Source: Ascidia mentula (Eukaryota; Chordata; Ascidiacea; Phlebobranchia; Ascidiidae). Taken from it: 64,000 nt of DNA. The notes beneath the pieces were generated by a model, which was given only the letters and a program-made list of their open reading frames with translations, was not told where the DNA came from and did no database searches. The translations under genes and the position numbers were made by a program. The stretch spans positions 15,311,001 to 15,375,000 of the forward strand of contig OX387197.1 in NCBI GenBank assembly GCA_947561715.1, given 5' to 3'. Positions 36,601 to 49,499 of the stretch are shown piece by piece; position 1 is the stretch's first letter, and the number at the start of each line of letters is the position of its first letter.

Positions 36601-38720
36601 AACTGTCCTGGACAGCAATATGGCCTACTGAGCACAGCACGCGTGCTCTATGACGTGGACAATTTATATTGTGACAGAGGTCTACACGCTAGGACTTTCC
36701 CGCCTCTGCAACTGACTTCCACAGAAATACCGACATGCGGCTTGAAGTACACAGCAGGAGGGATCCTGGTGGACGGTACGACACGGCCTATGATCGCGAA
36801 TCGGCGGCCGCACGCGTCGGGGCAGCAACAGCAGGGGGCGCTCGCAAACGATCGAGTGGAAAAGGTGGCCCGAGCAGGGCGTGATGCTTACCTTATTCAA
36901 ACAGAATGGGGGTCCGGGGCGAGGGGGCAGGTTGGGCTTGTGGCTACTTTCGGTGCTTGCGCCGTCGCGGGCACTCGGAACGGCGATTTTCAACACCGAG
37001 TGCAGCGGGTGTAATTACCACGGCGGCATCGACAAAAACGGTGTGCCTGCCCCTGGACAGTAATGAGGCATAATGAGCGCGAGTCGGCACCGACGCAACG
37101 CAGCAACGGCAGCAGGGGGTCTCTTGCAAAACGATTAAGTCAAAAAAGTAGCCCAAGCAGGGCGTGATGCTTACCTTATTCAAATAGAATGCCGGTCCGT
37201 GGCAGGGGGACAGGTTGGGCTTGTGGGTAATTTTGCCGGTTGCCCCATCGCAGGCACTCGGACTGGCGACTTTGAACACTGAGTGCCGCGGTTACAACCC
37301 CCATTTGCGTGGACAAGGAACTGTCCTGGACAGCAATATGGCCTACGGAGCACAGCACGCGTGCTCTGTGACGTATACAATTTATATTGTGACAGAGGTC
37401 TACACGCTAGGACTTTCCCGCCTCTGCAACTGACTTCCACAGAAATACCGACATGCGGCTTGAAGTACACAGCAGGAGGGATCCTGGTGGACGGTACGAC
37501 ACGGCCTATGATCGCGAATCGGCGGCCGCACGCGTCGGGGCAGCAACAGCAGGGGGCGCTCGCAAACGATCGAGTGGAAAAGGTGGCCCGAGCAGGGCGT
37601 GATGCTTACCTTATTCAAACAGAATGGGGGTCCGGGGCGAGGGGGCAGGTTGGGCTTGTGGCTACTTTCGGTGCTTGCGCCGTCGCGGGCACTCGGAACG
37701 GCGATTTTCAACACCGAGTGCAGCGGGTGTAATTACCACGGCGGCATCGACTGAAAACGGTGTGCCTGCCCCTGGACAGTAATGAGGCATAATGAGCGCG
37801 AGTCGGCACCGACGCAACGCAGCAACGGCAGCAGGGGGTCTCTTGCAAAACGATTAAGTCAAAAAAGTAGCCCAAGCAGGGCGTGATGCTTACCTTATTC
37901 AAATAGAATGCCGGTCCGTGGCAGGGGGACAGGTTGGGCTTGTGGGTAATTTTGCCGGTTGCCCCATCGCAGGCACTCGGACTGGCGACTTTGAACACTG
38001 AGTGCCGCGGTTACAACCCCCATTTGCGTGGACAAGGAACTGTCCTGGACAGCAATATGGCCTACGGAGCACAGCACGCGTGCTCTGTGACGTATACAAT
38101 TTATATTGTGACAGAGGTCTACACGCTAGGACTTTCCCGCCTCTGCAACTGACTTCCACAGAAATACCGACATGCGGCTTGAAGTACACAGCAGGAGGGA
38201 TCCTGGTGGACGGTACGACACGGCCTATGATCGCGAATCGGCGGCCGCACGCGTCGGGGCAGCAACAGCAGGGGGCGCTCGCAAACGATCGAGTGGAAAA
38301 GGTGGCCCGAGCAGGGCGTGATGCTTACCTTATTCAAACAGAATGGGGGTCCGGGGCGAGGGGGCAGGTTGGGCTTGTGGCTACTTTCGGTGCTTGCGCC
38401 GTCGCGGGCACTCGGAACGGCGATTTTCAACACCGAGTGCAGCGGGTGTAATTACCACGGCGGCATCGACTGAAAACGGTGTGCCTGCCCCTGGACAGTA
38501 ATGAGGCATAATGAGCGCGAGTCGGCACCGACGCAACGCAGCAACGGCAGCAGGGGGTCTCTTGCAAAACGATTAAGTCAAAAAAGTAGCCCAAGCAGGG
38601 CGTGATGCTTACCTTATTCAAATAGAATGCCGGTCCGTGGCAGGGGGACAGGTTGGGCTTGTGGGTAATTTTGCCGGTTGCCCCATCGCAGGCACTCGGA
38701 CTGGCGACTTTGAACACTGA
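33691..38720. repeat. Higher-order repeat HOR-7, copy 3 (units 47-53; 5,030 bp)
   Basis: Unit types are 5-5-1-1-5-1-1 and the length equals copies 1 and 2. Unlike those, it is not followed directly by another HOR-7 block: one T4 unit (38721-39439) separates it from copy 4. Confidence 0.9.
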
Positions 38721-39439
38721 GTGCCGCGGTTACAACCCCCATTTGCGTGGACAAGGAACTGTCCTGGACAGCAATATGGCCTACTGAGCACAGCACGCGT
38801 GCTCTATGACGTGGACAATTTATATTGTGACAGAGGTCTACACGCTAGGACTTTCCCGCCTCTGCAACTGACTTCCACAGAAATACCGACATGCGGCTTG
38901 AAGTACACAGCAGGAGGGATCCTGGTGGACGGTACGACACGGCCTATGATCGCGAATCGGCGGCCGCACGCGTCGGGGCAGCAACAGCAGGGGGCGCTCG
39001 CAAACGATCGAGTGGAAAAGGTGGCCCGAGCAGGGCGTGATGCTTACCTTATTCAAACAGAATGGGGGTCCGGGGCGAGGGGGCAGGTTGGGCTTGTGGC
39101 TACTTTCGGTGCTTGCGCCGTCGCGGGCACTCGGAACGGCGATTTTCAACACCGAGTGCAGCGGGTGTAATTACCACGGCGGCATCGACTGAAAACGGTG
39201 TGCCTGCCCCTGGACAGTAATGAGGCATAATGAGCGCGAGTCGGCACCGACGCAACGCAGCAACGGCAGCAGGGGGTCTCTTGCAAAACGATTAAGTCAA
39301 AAAAGTAGCCCAAGCAGGGCGTGATGCTTACCTTATTCAAATAGAATGCCGGTCCGTGGCAGGGGGACAGGTTGGGCTTGTGGGTAATTTTGCCGGTTGC
39401 CCCATCGCAGGCACTCGGACTGGCGACTTTGAACACTGA
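38721..39439. repeat. Single unit 54 (type T4) between two HOR-7 copies
   Basis: S1-S3 read t, a, gg and S4 is undeleted (39190-39191 is tg), so this unit is T4, not T5. The unit at the equivalent place in the 9252-17157 comparison (unit 24, 17158) is T5. The unit marks the join between the two long duplications. Confidence 0.9.
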
Positions 39440-42400
39440 GTGCCGCGGTTACAACCCCCATTTGCGTGGACAAGGAACTGTCCTGGACAGCAATATGGCC
39501 TACTGAGCACAGCACGCGTGCTCTATGACGTGGACAATTTATATTGTGACAGAGGTCTACACGCTAGGACTTTCCCGCCTCTGCAACTGACTTCCACAGA
39601 AATACCGACATGCGGCTTGAAGTACACAGCAGGAGGGATCCTGGTGGACGGTACGACACGGCCTATGATCGCGAATCGGCGGCCGCACGCGTCGGGGCAG
39701 CAACAGCAGGGGGCGCTCGCAAACGATCGAGTGGAAAAGGTGGCCCGAGCAGGGCGTGATGCTTACCTTATTCAAACAGAATGGGGGTCCGGGGCGAGGG
39801 GGCAGGTTGGGCTTGTGGCTACTTTCGGTGCTTGCGCCGTCGCGGGCACTCGGAACGGCGATTTTCAACACCGAGTGCAGCGGGTGTAATTACCACGGCG
39901 GCATCGACAAAAACGGTGTGCCTGCCCCTGGACAGTAATGAGGCATAATGAGCGCGAGTCGGCACCGACGCAACGCAGCAACGGCAGCAGGGGGTCTCTT
40001 GCAAAACGATTAAGTCAAAAAAGTAGCCCAAGCAGGGCGTGATGCTTACCTTATTCAAATAGAATGCCGGTCCGTGGCAGGGGGACAGGTTGGGCTTGTG
40101 GGTAATTTTGCCGGTTGCCCCATCGCAGGCACTCGGACTGGCGACTTTGAACACTGAGTGCCGCGGTTACAACCCCCATTTGCGTGGACAAGGAACTGTC
40201 CTGGACAGCAATATGGCCTACTGAGCACAGCACGCGTGCTCTATGACGTGGACAATTTATATTGTGACAGAGGTCTACACGCTAGGACTTTCCCGCCTCT
40301 GCAACTGACTTCCACAGAAATACCGACATGCGGCTTGAAGTACACAGCAGGAGGGATCCTGGTGGACGGTACGACACGGCCTATGATCGCGAATCGGCGG
40401 CCGCACGCGTCGGGGCAGCAACAGCAGGGGGCGCTCGCAAACGATCGAGTGGAAAAGGTGGCCCGAGCAGGGCGTGATGCTTACCTTATTCAAACAGAAT
40501 GGGGGTCCGGGGCGAGGGGGCAGGTTGGGCTTGTGGCTACTTTCGGTGCTTGCGCCGTCGCGGGCACTCGGAACGGCGATTTTCAACACCGAGTGCAGCG
40601 GGTGTAATTACCACGGCGGCATCGACAAAAACGGTGTGCCTGCCCCTGGACAGTAATGAGGCATAATGAGCGCGAGTCGGCACCGACGCAACGCAGCAAC
40701 GGCAGCAGGGGGTCTCTTGCAAAACGATTAAGTCAAAAAAGTAGCCCAAGCAGGGCGTGATGCTTACCTTATTCAAATAGAATGCCGGTCCGTGGCAGGG
40801 GGACAGGTTGGGCTTGTGGGTAATTTTGCCGGTTGCCCCATCGCAGGCACTCGGACTGGCGACTTTGAACACTGAGTGCCGCGGTTACAACCCCCATTTG
40901 CGTGGACAAGGAACTGTCCTGGACAGCAATATGGCCTACGGAGCACAGCACGCGTGCTCTGTGACGTATACAATTTATATTGTGACAGAGGTCTACACGC
41001 TAGGACTTTCCCGCCTCTGCAACTGACTTCCACAGAAATACCGACATGCGGCTTGAAGTACACAGCAGGAGGGATCCTGGTGGACGGTACGACACGGCCT
41101 ATGATCGCGAATCGGCGGCCGCACGCGTCGGGGCAGCAACAGCAGGGGGCGCTCGCAAACGATCGAGTGGAAAAGGTGGCCCGAGCAGGGCGTGATGCTT
41201 ACCTTATTCAAACAGAATGGGGGTCCGGGGCGAGGGGGCAGGTTGGGCTTGTGGCTACTTTCGGTGCTTGCGCCGTCGCGGGCACTCGGAACGGCGATTT
41301 TCAACACCGAGTGCAGCGGGTGTAATTACCACGGCGGCATCGACTGAAAACGGTGTGCCTGCCCCTGGACAGTAATGAGGCATAATGAGCGCGAGTCGGC
41401 ACCGACGCAACGCAGCAACGGCAGCAGGGGGTCTCTTGCAAAACGATTAAGTCAAAAAAGTAGCCCAAGCAGGGCGTGATGCTTACCTTATTCAAATAGA
41501 ATGCCGGTCCGTGGCAGGGGGACAGGTTGGGCTTGTGGGTAATTTTGCCGGTTGCCCCATCGCAGGCACTCGGACTGGCGACTTTGAACACTGAGTGCCG
41601 CGGTTACAACCCCCATTTGCGTGGACAAGGAACTGTCCTGGACAGCAATATGGCCTACGGAGCACAGCACGCGTGCTCTGTGACGTATACAATTTATATT
41701 GTGACAGAGGTCTACACGCTAGGACTTTCCCGCCTCTGCAACTGACTTCCACAGAAATACCGACATGCGGCTTGAAGTACACAGCAGGAGGGATCCTGGT
41801 GGACGGTACGACACGGCCTATGATCGCGAATCGGCGGCCGCACGCGTCGGGGCAGCAACAGCAGGGGGCGCTCGCAAACGATCGAGTGGAAAAGGTGGCC
41901 CGAGCAGGGCGTGATGCTTACCTTATTCAAACAGAATGGGGGTCCGGGGCGAGGGGGCAGGTTGGGCTTGTGGCTACTTTCGGTGCTTGCGCCGTCGCGG
42001 GCACTCGGAACGGCGATTTTCAACACCGAGTGCAGCGGGTGTAATTACCACGGCGGCATCGACTGAAAACGGTGTGCCTGCCCCTGGACAGTAATGAGGC
42101 ATAATGAGCGCGAGTCGGCACCGACGCAACGCAGCAACGGCAGCAGGGGGTCTCTTGCAAAACGATTAAGTCAAAAAAGTAGCCCAAGCAGGGCGTGATG
42201 CTTACCTTATTCAAATAGAATGCCGGTCCGTGGCAGGGGGACAGGTTGGGCTTGTGGGTAATTTTGCCGGTTGCCCCATCGCAGGCACTCGGACTGGCGA
42301 CTTTGAACACTGAGTGCCGCGGTTACAACCCCCATTTGCGTGGACAAGGAACTGTCCTGGACAGCAATATGGCCTACTGAGCACAGCACGCGTGCTCTAT

Positions 42401-44469
42401 GACGTGGACAATTTATATTGTGACAGAGGTCTACACGCTAGGACTTTCCCGCCTCTGCAACTGACTTCCACAGAAATACCGACATGCGGCTTGAAGTACA
42501 CAGCAGGAGGGATCCTGGTGGACGGTACGACACGGCCTATGATCGCGAATCGGCGGCCGCACGCGTCGGGGCAGCAACAGCAGGGGGCGCTCGCAAACGA
42601 TCGAGTGGAAAAGGTGGCCCGAGCAGGGCGTGATGCTTACCTTATTCAAACAGAATGGGGGTCCGGGGCGAGGGGGCAGGTTGGGCTTGTGGCTACTTTC
42701 GGTGCTTGCGCCGTCGCGGGCACTCGGAACGGCGATTTTCAACACCGAGTGCAGCGGGTGTAATTACCACGGCGGCATCGACAAAAACGGTGTGCCTGCC
42801 CCTGGACAGTAATGAGGCATAATGAGCGCGAGTCGGCACCGACGCAACGCAGCAACGGCAGCAGGGGGTCTCTTGCAAAACGATTAAGTCAAAAAAGTAG
42901 CCCAAGCAGGGCGTGATGCTTACCTTATTCAAATAGAATGCCGGTCCGTGGCAGGGGGACAGGTTGGGCTTGTGGGTAATTTTGCCGGTTGCCCCATCGC
43001 AGGCACTCGGACTGGCGACTTTGAACACTGAGTGCCGCGGTTACAACCCCCATTTGCGTGGACAAGGAACTGTCCTGGACAGCAATATGGCCTACGGAGC
43101 ACAGCACGCGTGCTCTGTGACGTATACAATTTATATTGTGACAGAGGTCTACACGCTAGGACTTTCCCGCCTCTGCAACTGACTTCCACAGAAATACCGA
43201 CATGCGGCTTGAAGTACACAGCAGGAGGGATCCTGGTGGACGGTACGACACGGCCTATGATCGCGAATCGGCGGCCGCACGCGTCGGGGCAGCAACAGCA
43301 GGGGGCGCTCGCAAACGATCGAGTGGAAAAGGTGGCCCGAGCAGGGCGTGATGCTTACCTTATTCAAACAGAATGGGGGTCCGGGGCGAGGGGGCAGGTT
43401 GGGCTTGTGGCTACTTTCGGTGCTTGCGCCGTCGCGGGCACTCGGAACGGCGATTTTCAACACCGAGTGCAGCGGGTGTAATTACCACGGCGGCATCGAC
43501 TGAAAACGGTGTGCCTGCCCCTGGACAGTAATGAGGCATAATGAGCGCGAGTCGGCACCGACGCAACGCAGCAACGGCAGCAGGGGGTCTCTTGCAAAAC
43601 GATTAAGTCAAAAAAGTAGCCCAAGCAGGGCGTGATGCTTACCTTATTCAAATAGAATGCCGGTCCGTGGCAGGGGGACAGGTTGGGCTTGTGGGTAATT
43701 TTGCCGGTTGCCCCATCGCAGGCACTCGGACTGGCGACTTTGAACACTGAGTGCCGCGGTTACAACCCCCATTTGCGTGGACAAGGAACTGTCCTGGACA
43801 GCAATATGGCCTACGGAGCACAGCACGCGTGCTCTGTGACGTATACAATTTATATTGTGACAGAGGTCTACACGCTAGGACTTTCCCGCCTCTGCAACTG
43901 ACTTCCACAGAAATACCGACATGCGGCTTGAAGTACACAGCAGGAGGGATCCTGGTGGACGGTACGACACGGCCTATGATCGCGAATCGGCGGCCGCACG
44001 CGTCGGGGCAGCAACAGCAGGGGGCGCTCGCAAACGATCGAGTGGAAAAGGTGGCCCGAGCAGGGCGTGATGCTTACCTTATTCAAACAGAATGGGGGTC
44101 CGGGGCGAGGGGGCAGGTTGGGCTTGTGGCTACTTTCGGTGCTTGCGCCGTCGCGGGCACTCGGAACGGCGATTTTCAACACCGAGTGCAGCGGGTGTAA
44201 TTACCACGGCGGCATCGACTGAAAACGGTGTGCCTGCCCCTGGACAGTAATGAGGCATAATGAGCGCGAGTCGGCACCGACGCAACGCAGCAACGGCAGC
44301 AGGGGGTCTCTTGCAAAACGATTAAGTCAAAAAAGTAGCCCAAGCAGGGCGTGATGCTTACCTTATTCAAATAGAATGCCGGTCCGTGGCAGGGGGACAG
44401 GTTGGGCTTGTGGGTAATTTTGCCGGTTGCCCCATCGCAGGCACTCGGACTGGCGACTTTGAACACTGA
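39440..44469. repeat. Higher-order repeat HOR-7, copy 4 (units 55-61; 5,030 bp)
   Basis: Unit types are 5-5-1-1-5-1-1. It is the first block of the second copy of the 17,968-bp duplication. Confidence 0.9.
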
Positions 44470-47400
44470 GTGCCGCGGTTACAACCCCCATTTGCGTGGA
44501 CAAGGAACTGTCCTGGACAGCAATATGGCCTACTGAGCACAGCACGCGTGCTCTATGACGTGGACAATTTATATTGTGACAGAGGTCTACACGCTAGGAC
44601 TTTCCCGCCTCTGCAACTGACTTCCACAGAAATACCGACATGCGGCTTGAAGTACACAGCAGGAGGGATCCTGGTGGACGGTACGACACGGCCTATGATC
44701 GCGAATCGGCGGCCGCACGCGTCGGGGCAGCAACAGCAGGGGGCGCTCGCAAACGATCGAGTGGAAAAGGTGGCCCGAGCAGGGCGTGATGCTTACCTTA
44801 TTCAAACAGAATGGGGGTCCGGGGCGAGGGGGCAGGTTGGGCTTGTGGCTACTTTCGGTGCTTGCGCCGTCGCGGGCACTCGGAACGGCGATTTTCAACA
44901 CCGAGTGCAGCGGGTGTAATTACCACGGCGGCATCGACAAAAACGGTGTGCCTGCCCCTGGACAGTAATGAGGCATAATGAGCGCGAGTCGGCACCGACG
45001 CAACGCAGCAACGGCAGCAGGGGGTCTCTTGCAAAACGATTAAGTCAAAAAAGTAGCCCAAGCAGGGCGTGATGCTTACCTTATTCAAATAGAATGCCGG
45101 TCCGTGGCAGGGGGACAGGTTGGGCTTGTGGGTAATTTTGCCGGTTGCCCCATCGCAGGCACTCGGACTGGCGACTTTGAACACTGAGTGCCGCGGTTAC
45201 AACCCCCATTTGCGTGGACAAGGAACTGTCCTGGACAGCAATATGGCCTACTGAGCACAGCACGCGTGCTCTATGACGTGGACAATTTATATTGTGACAG
45301 AGGTCTACACGCTAGGACTTTCCCGCCTCTGCAACTGACTTCCACAGAAATACCGACATGCGGCTTGAAGTACACAGCAGGAGGGATCCTGGTGGACGGT
45401 ACGACACGGCCTATGATCGCGAATCGGCGGCCGCACGCGTCGGGGCAGCAACAGCAGGGGGCGCTCGCAAACGATCGAGTGGAAAAGGTGGCCCGAGCAG
45501 GGCGTGATGCTTACCTTATTCAAACAGAATGGGGGTCCGGGGCGAGGGGGCAGGTTGGGCTTGTGGCTACTTTCGGTGCTTGCGCCGTCGCGGGCACTCG
45601 GAACGGCGATTTTCAACACCGAGTGCAGCGGGTGTAATTACCACGGCGGCATCGACAAAAACGGTGTGCCTGCCCCTGGACAGTAATGAGGCATAATGAG
45701 CGCGAGTCGGCACCGACGCAACGCAGCAACGGCAGCAGGGGGTCTCTTGCAAAACGATTAAGTCAAAAAAGTAGCCCAAGCAGGGCGTGATGCTTACCTT
45801 ATTCAAATAGAATGCCGGTCCGTGGCAGGGGGACAGGTTGGGCTTGTGGGTAATTTTGCCGGTTGCCCCATCGCAGGCACTCGGACTGGCGACTTTGAAC
45901 ACTGAGTGCCGCGGTTACAACCCCCATTTGCGTGGACAAGGAACTGTCCTGGACAGCAATATGGCCTACGGAGCACAGCACGCGTGCTCTGTGACGTATA
46001 CAATTTATATTGTGACAGAGGTCTACACGCTAGGACTTTCCCGCCTCTGCAACTGACTTCCACAGAAATACCGACATGCGGCTTGAAGTACACAGCAGGA
46101 GGGATCCTGGTGGACGGTACGACACGGCCTATGATCGCGAATCGGCGGCCGCACGCGTCGGGGCAGCAACAGCAGGGGGCGCTCGCAAACGATCGAGTGG
46201 AAAAGGTGGCCCGAGCAGGGCGTGATGCTTACCTTATTCAAACAGAATGGGGGTCCGGGGCGAGGGGGCAGGTTGGGCTTGTGGCTACTTTCGGTGCTTG
46301 CGCCGTCGCGGGCACTCGGAACGGCGATTTTCAACACCGAGTGCAGCGGGTGTAATTACCACGGCGGCATCGACTGAAAACGGTGTGCCTGCCCCTGGAC
46401 AGTAATGAGGCATAATGAGCGCGAGTCGGCACCGACGCAACGCAGCAACGGCAGCAGGGGGTCTCTTGCAAAACGATTAAGTCAAAAAAGTAGCCCAAGC
46501 AGGGCGTGATGCTTACCTTATTCAAATAGAATGCCGGTCCGTGGCAGGGGGACAGGTTGGGCTTGTGGGTAATTTTGCCGGTTGCCCCATCGCAGGCACT
46601 CGGACTGGCGACTTTGAACACTGAGTGCCGCGGTTACAACCCCCATTTGCGTGGACAAGGAACTGTCCTGGACAGCAATATGGCCTACGGAGCACAGCAC
46701 GCGTGCTCTGTGACGTATACAATTTATATTGTGACAGAGGTCTACACGCTAGGACTTTCCCGCCTCTGCAACTGACTTCCACAGAAATACCGACATGCGG
46801 CTTGAAGTACACAGCAGGAGGGATCCTGGTGGACGGTACGACACGGCCTATGATCGCGAATCGGCGGCCGCACGCGTCGGGGCAGCAACAGCAGGGGGCG
46901 CTCGCAAACGATCGAGTGGAAAAGGTGGCCCGAGCAGGGCGTGATGCTTACCTTATTCAAACAGAATGGGGGTCCGGGGCGAGGGGGCAGGTTGGGCTTG
47001 TGGCTACTTTCGGTGCTTGCGCCGTCGCGGGCACTCGGAACGGCGATTTTCAACACCGAGTGCAGCGGGTGTAATTACCACGGCGGCATCGACTGAAAAC
47101 GGTGTGCCTGCCCCTGGACAGTAATGAGGCATAATGAGCGCGAGTCGGCACCGACGCAACGCAGCAACGGCAGCAGGGGGTCTCTTGCAAAACGATTAAG
47201 TCAAAAAAGTAGCCCAAGCAGGGCGTGATGCTTACCTTATTCAAATAGAATGCCGGTCCGTGGCAGGGGGACAGGTTGGGCTTGTGGGTAATTTTGCCGG
47301 TTGCCCCATCGCAGGCACTCGGACTGGCGACTTTGAACACTGAGTGCCGCGGTTACAACCCCCATTTGCGTGGACAAGGAACTGTCCTGGACAGCAATAT

Positions 47401-49499
47401 GGCCTACTGAGCACAGCACGCGTGCTCTATGACGTGGACAATTTATATTGTGACAGAGGTCTACACGCTAGGACTTTCCCGCCTCTGCAACTGACTTCCA
47501 CAGAAATACCGACATGCGGCTTGAAGTACACAGCAGGAGGGATCCTGGTGGACGGTACGACACGGCCTATGATCGCGAATCGGCGGCCGCACGCGTCGGG
47601 GCAGCAACAGCAGGGGGCGCTCGCAAACGATCGAGTGGAAAAGGTGGCCCGAGCAGGGCGTGATGCTTACCTTATTCAAACAGAATGGGGGTCCGGGGCG
47701 AGGGGGCAGGTTGGGCTTGTGGCTACTTTCGGTGCTTGCGCCGTCGCGGGCACTCGGAACGGCGATTTTCAACACCGAGTGCAGCGGGTGTAATTACCAC
47801 GGCGGCATCGACAAAAACGGTGTGCCTGCCCCTGGACAGTAATGAGGCATAATGAGCGCGAGTCGGCACCGACGCAACGCAGCAACGGCAGCAGGGGGTC
47901 TCTTGCAAAACGATTAAGTCAAAAAAGTAGCCCAAGCAGGGCGTGATGCTTACCTTATTCAAATAGAATGCCGGTCCGTGGCAGGGGGACAGGTTGGGCT
48001 TGTGGGTAATTTTGCCGGTTGCCCCATCGCAGGCACTCGGACTGGCGACTTTGAACACTGAGTGCCGCGGTTACAACCCCCATTTGCGTGGACAAGGAAC
48101 TGTCCTGGACAGCAATATGGCCTACGGAGCACAGCACGCGTGCTCTGTGACGTATACAATTTATATTGTGACAGAGGTCTACACGCTAGGACTTTCCCGC
48201 CTCTGCAACTGACTTCCACAGAAATACCGACATGCGGCTTGAAGTACACAGCAGGAGGGATCCTGGTGGACGGTACGACACGGCCTATGATCGCGAATCG
48301 GCGGCCGCACGCGTCGGGGCAGCAACAGCAGGGGGCGCTCGCAAACGATCGAGTGGAAAAGGTGGCCCGAGCAGGGCGTGATGCTTACCTTATTCAAACA
48401 GAATGGGGGTCCGGGGCGAGGGGGCAGGTTGGGCTTGTGGCTACTTTCGGTGCTTGCGCCGTCGCGGGCACTCGGAACGGCGATTTTCAACACCGAGTGC
48501 AGCGGGTGTAATTACCACGGCGGCATCGACTGAAAACGGTGTGCCTGCCCCTGGACAGTAATGAGGCATAATGAGCGCGAGTCGGCACCGACGCAACGCA
48601 GCAACGGCAGCAGGGGGTCTCTTGCAAAACGATTAAGTCAAAAAAGTAGCCCAAGCAGGGCGTGATGCTTACCTTATTCAAATAGAATGCCGGTCCGTGG
48701 CAGGGGGACAGGTTGGGCTTGTGGGTAATTTTGCCGGTTGCCCCATCGCAGGCACTCGGACTGGCGACTTTGAACACTGAGTGCCGCGGTTACAACCCCC
48801 ATTTGCGTGGACAAGGAACTGTCCTGGACAGCAATATGGCCTACGGAGCACAGCACGCGTGCTCTGTGACGTATACAATTTATATTGTGACAGAGGTCTA
48901 CACGCTAGGACTTTCCCGCCTCTGCAACTGACTTCCACAGAAATACCGACATGCGGCTTGAAGTACACAGCAGGAGGGATCCTGGTGGACGGTACGACAC
49001 GGCCTATGATCGCGAATCGGCGGCCGCACGCGTCGGGGCAGCAACAGCAGGGGGCGCTCGCAAACGATCGAGTGGAAAAGGTGGCCCGAGCAGGGCGTGA
49101 TGCTTACCTTATTCAAACAGAATGGGGGTCCGGGGCGAGGGGGCAGGTTGGGCTTGTGGCTACTTTCGGTGCTTGCGCCGTCGCGGGCACTCGGAACGGC
49201 GATTTTCAACACCGAGTGCAGCGGGTGTAATTACCACGGCGGCATCGACTGAAAACGGTGTGCCTGCCCCTGGACAGTAATGAGGCATAATGAGCGCGAG
49301 TCGGCACCGACGCAACGCAGCAACGGCAGCAGGGGGTCTCTTGCAAAACGATTAAGTCAAAAAAGTAGCCCAAGCAGGGCGTGATGCTTACCTTATTCAA
49401 ATAGAATGCCGGTCCGTGGCAGGGGGACAGGTTGGGCTTGTGGGTAATTTTGCCGGTTGCCCCATCGCAGGCACTCGGACTGGCGACTTTGAACACTGA
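44470..49499. repeat. Higher-order repeat HOR-7, copy 5 (units 62-68; 5,030 bp)
   Basis: Unit types are 5-5-1-1-5-1-1, in direct tandem with copy 4. It is followed by HOR-11 copy 2, exactly as copy 2 is followed by HOR-11 copy 1. Confidence 0.9.
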
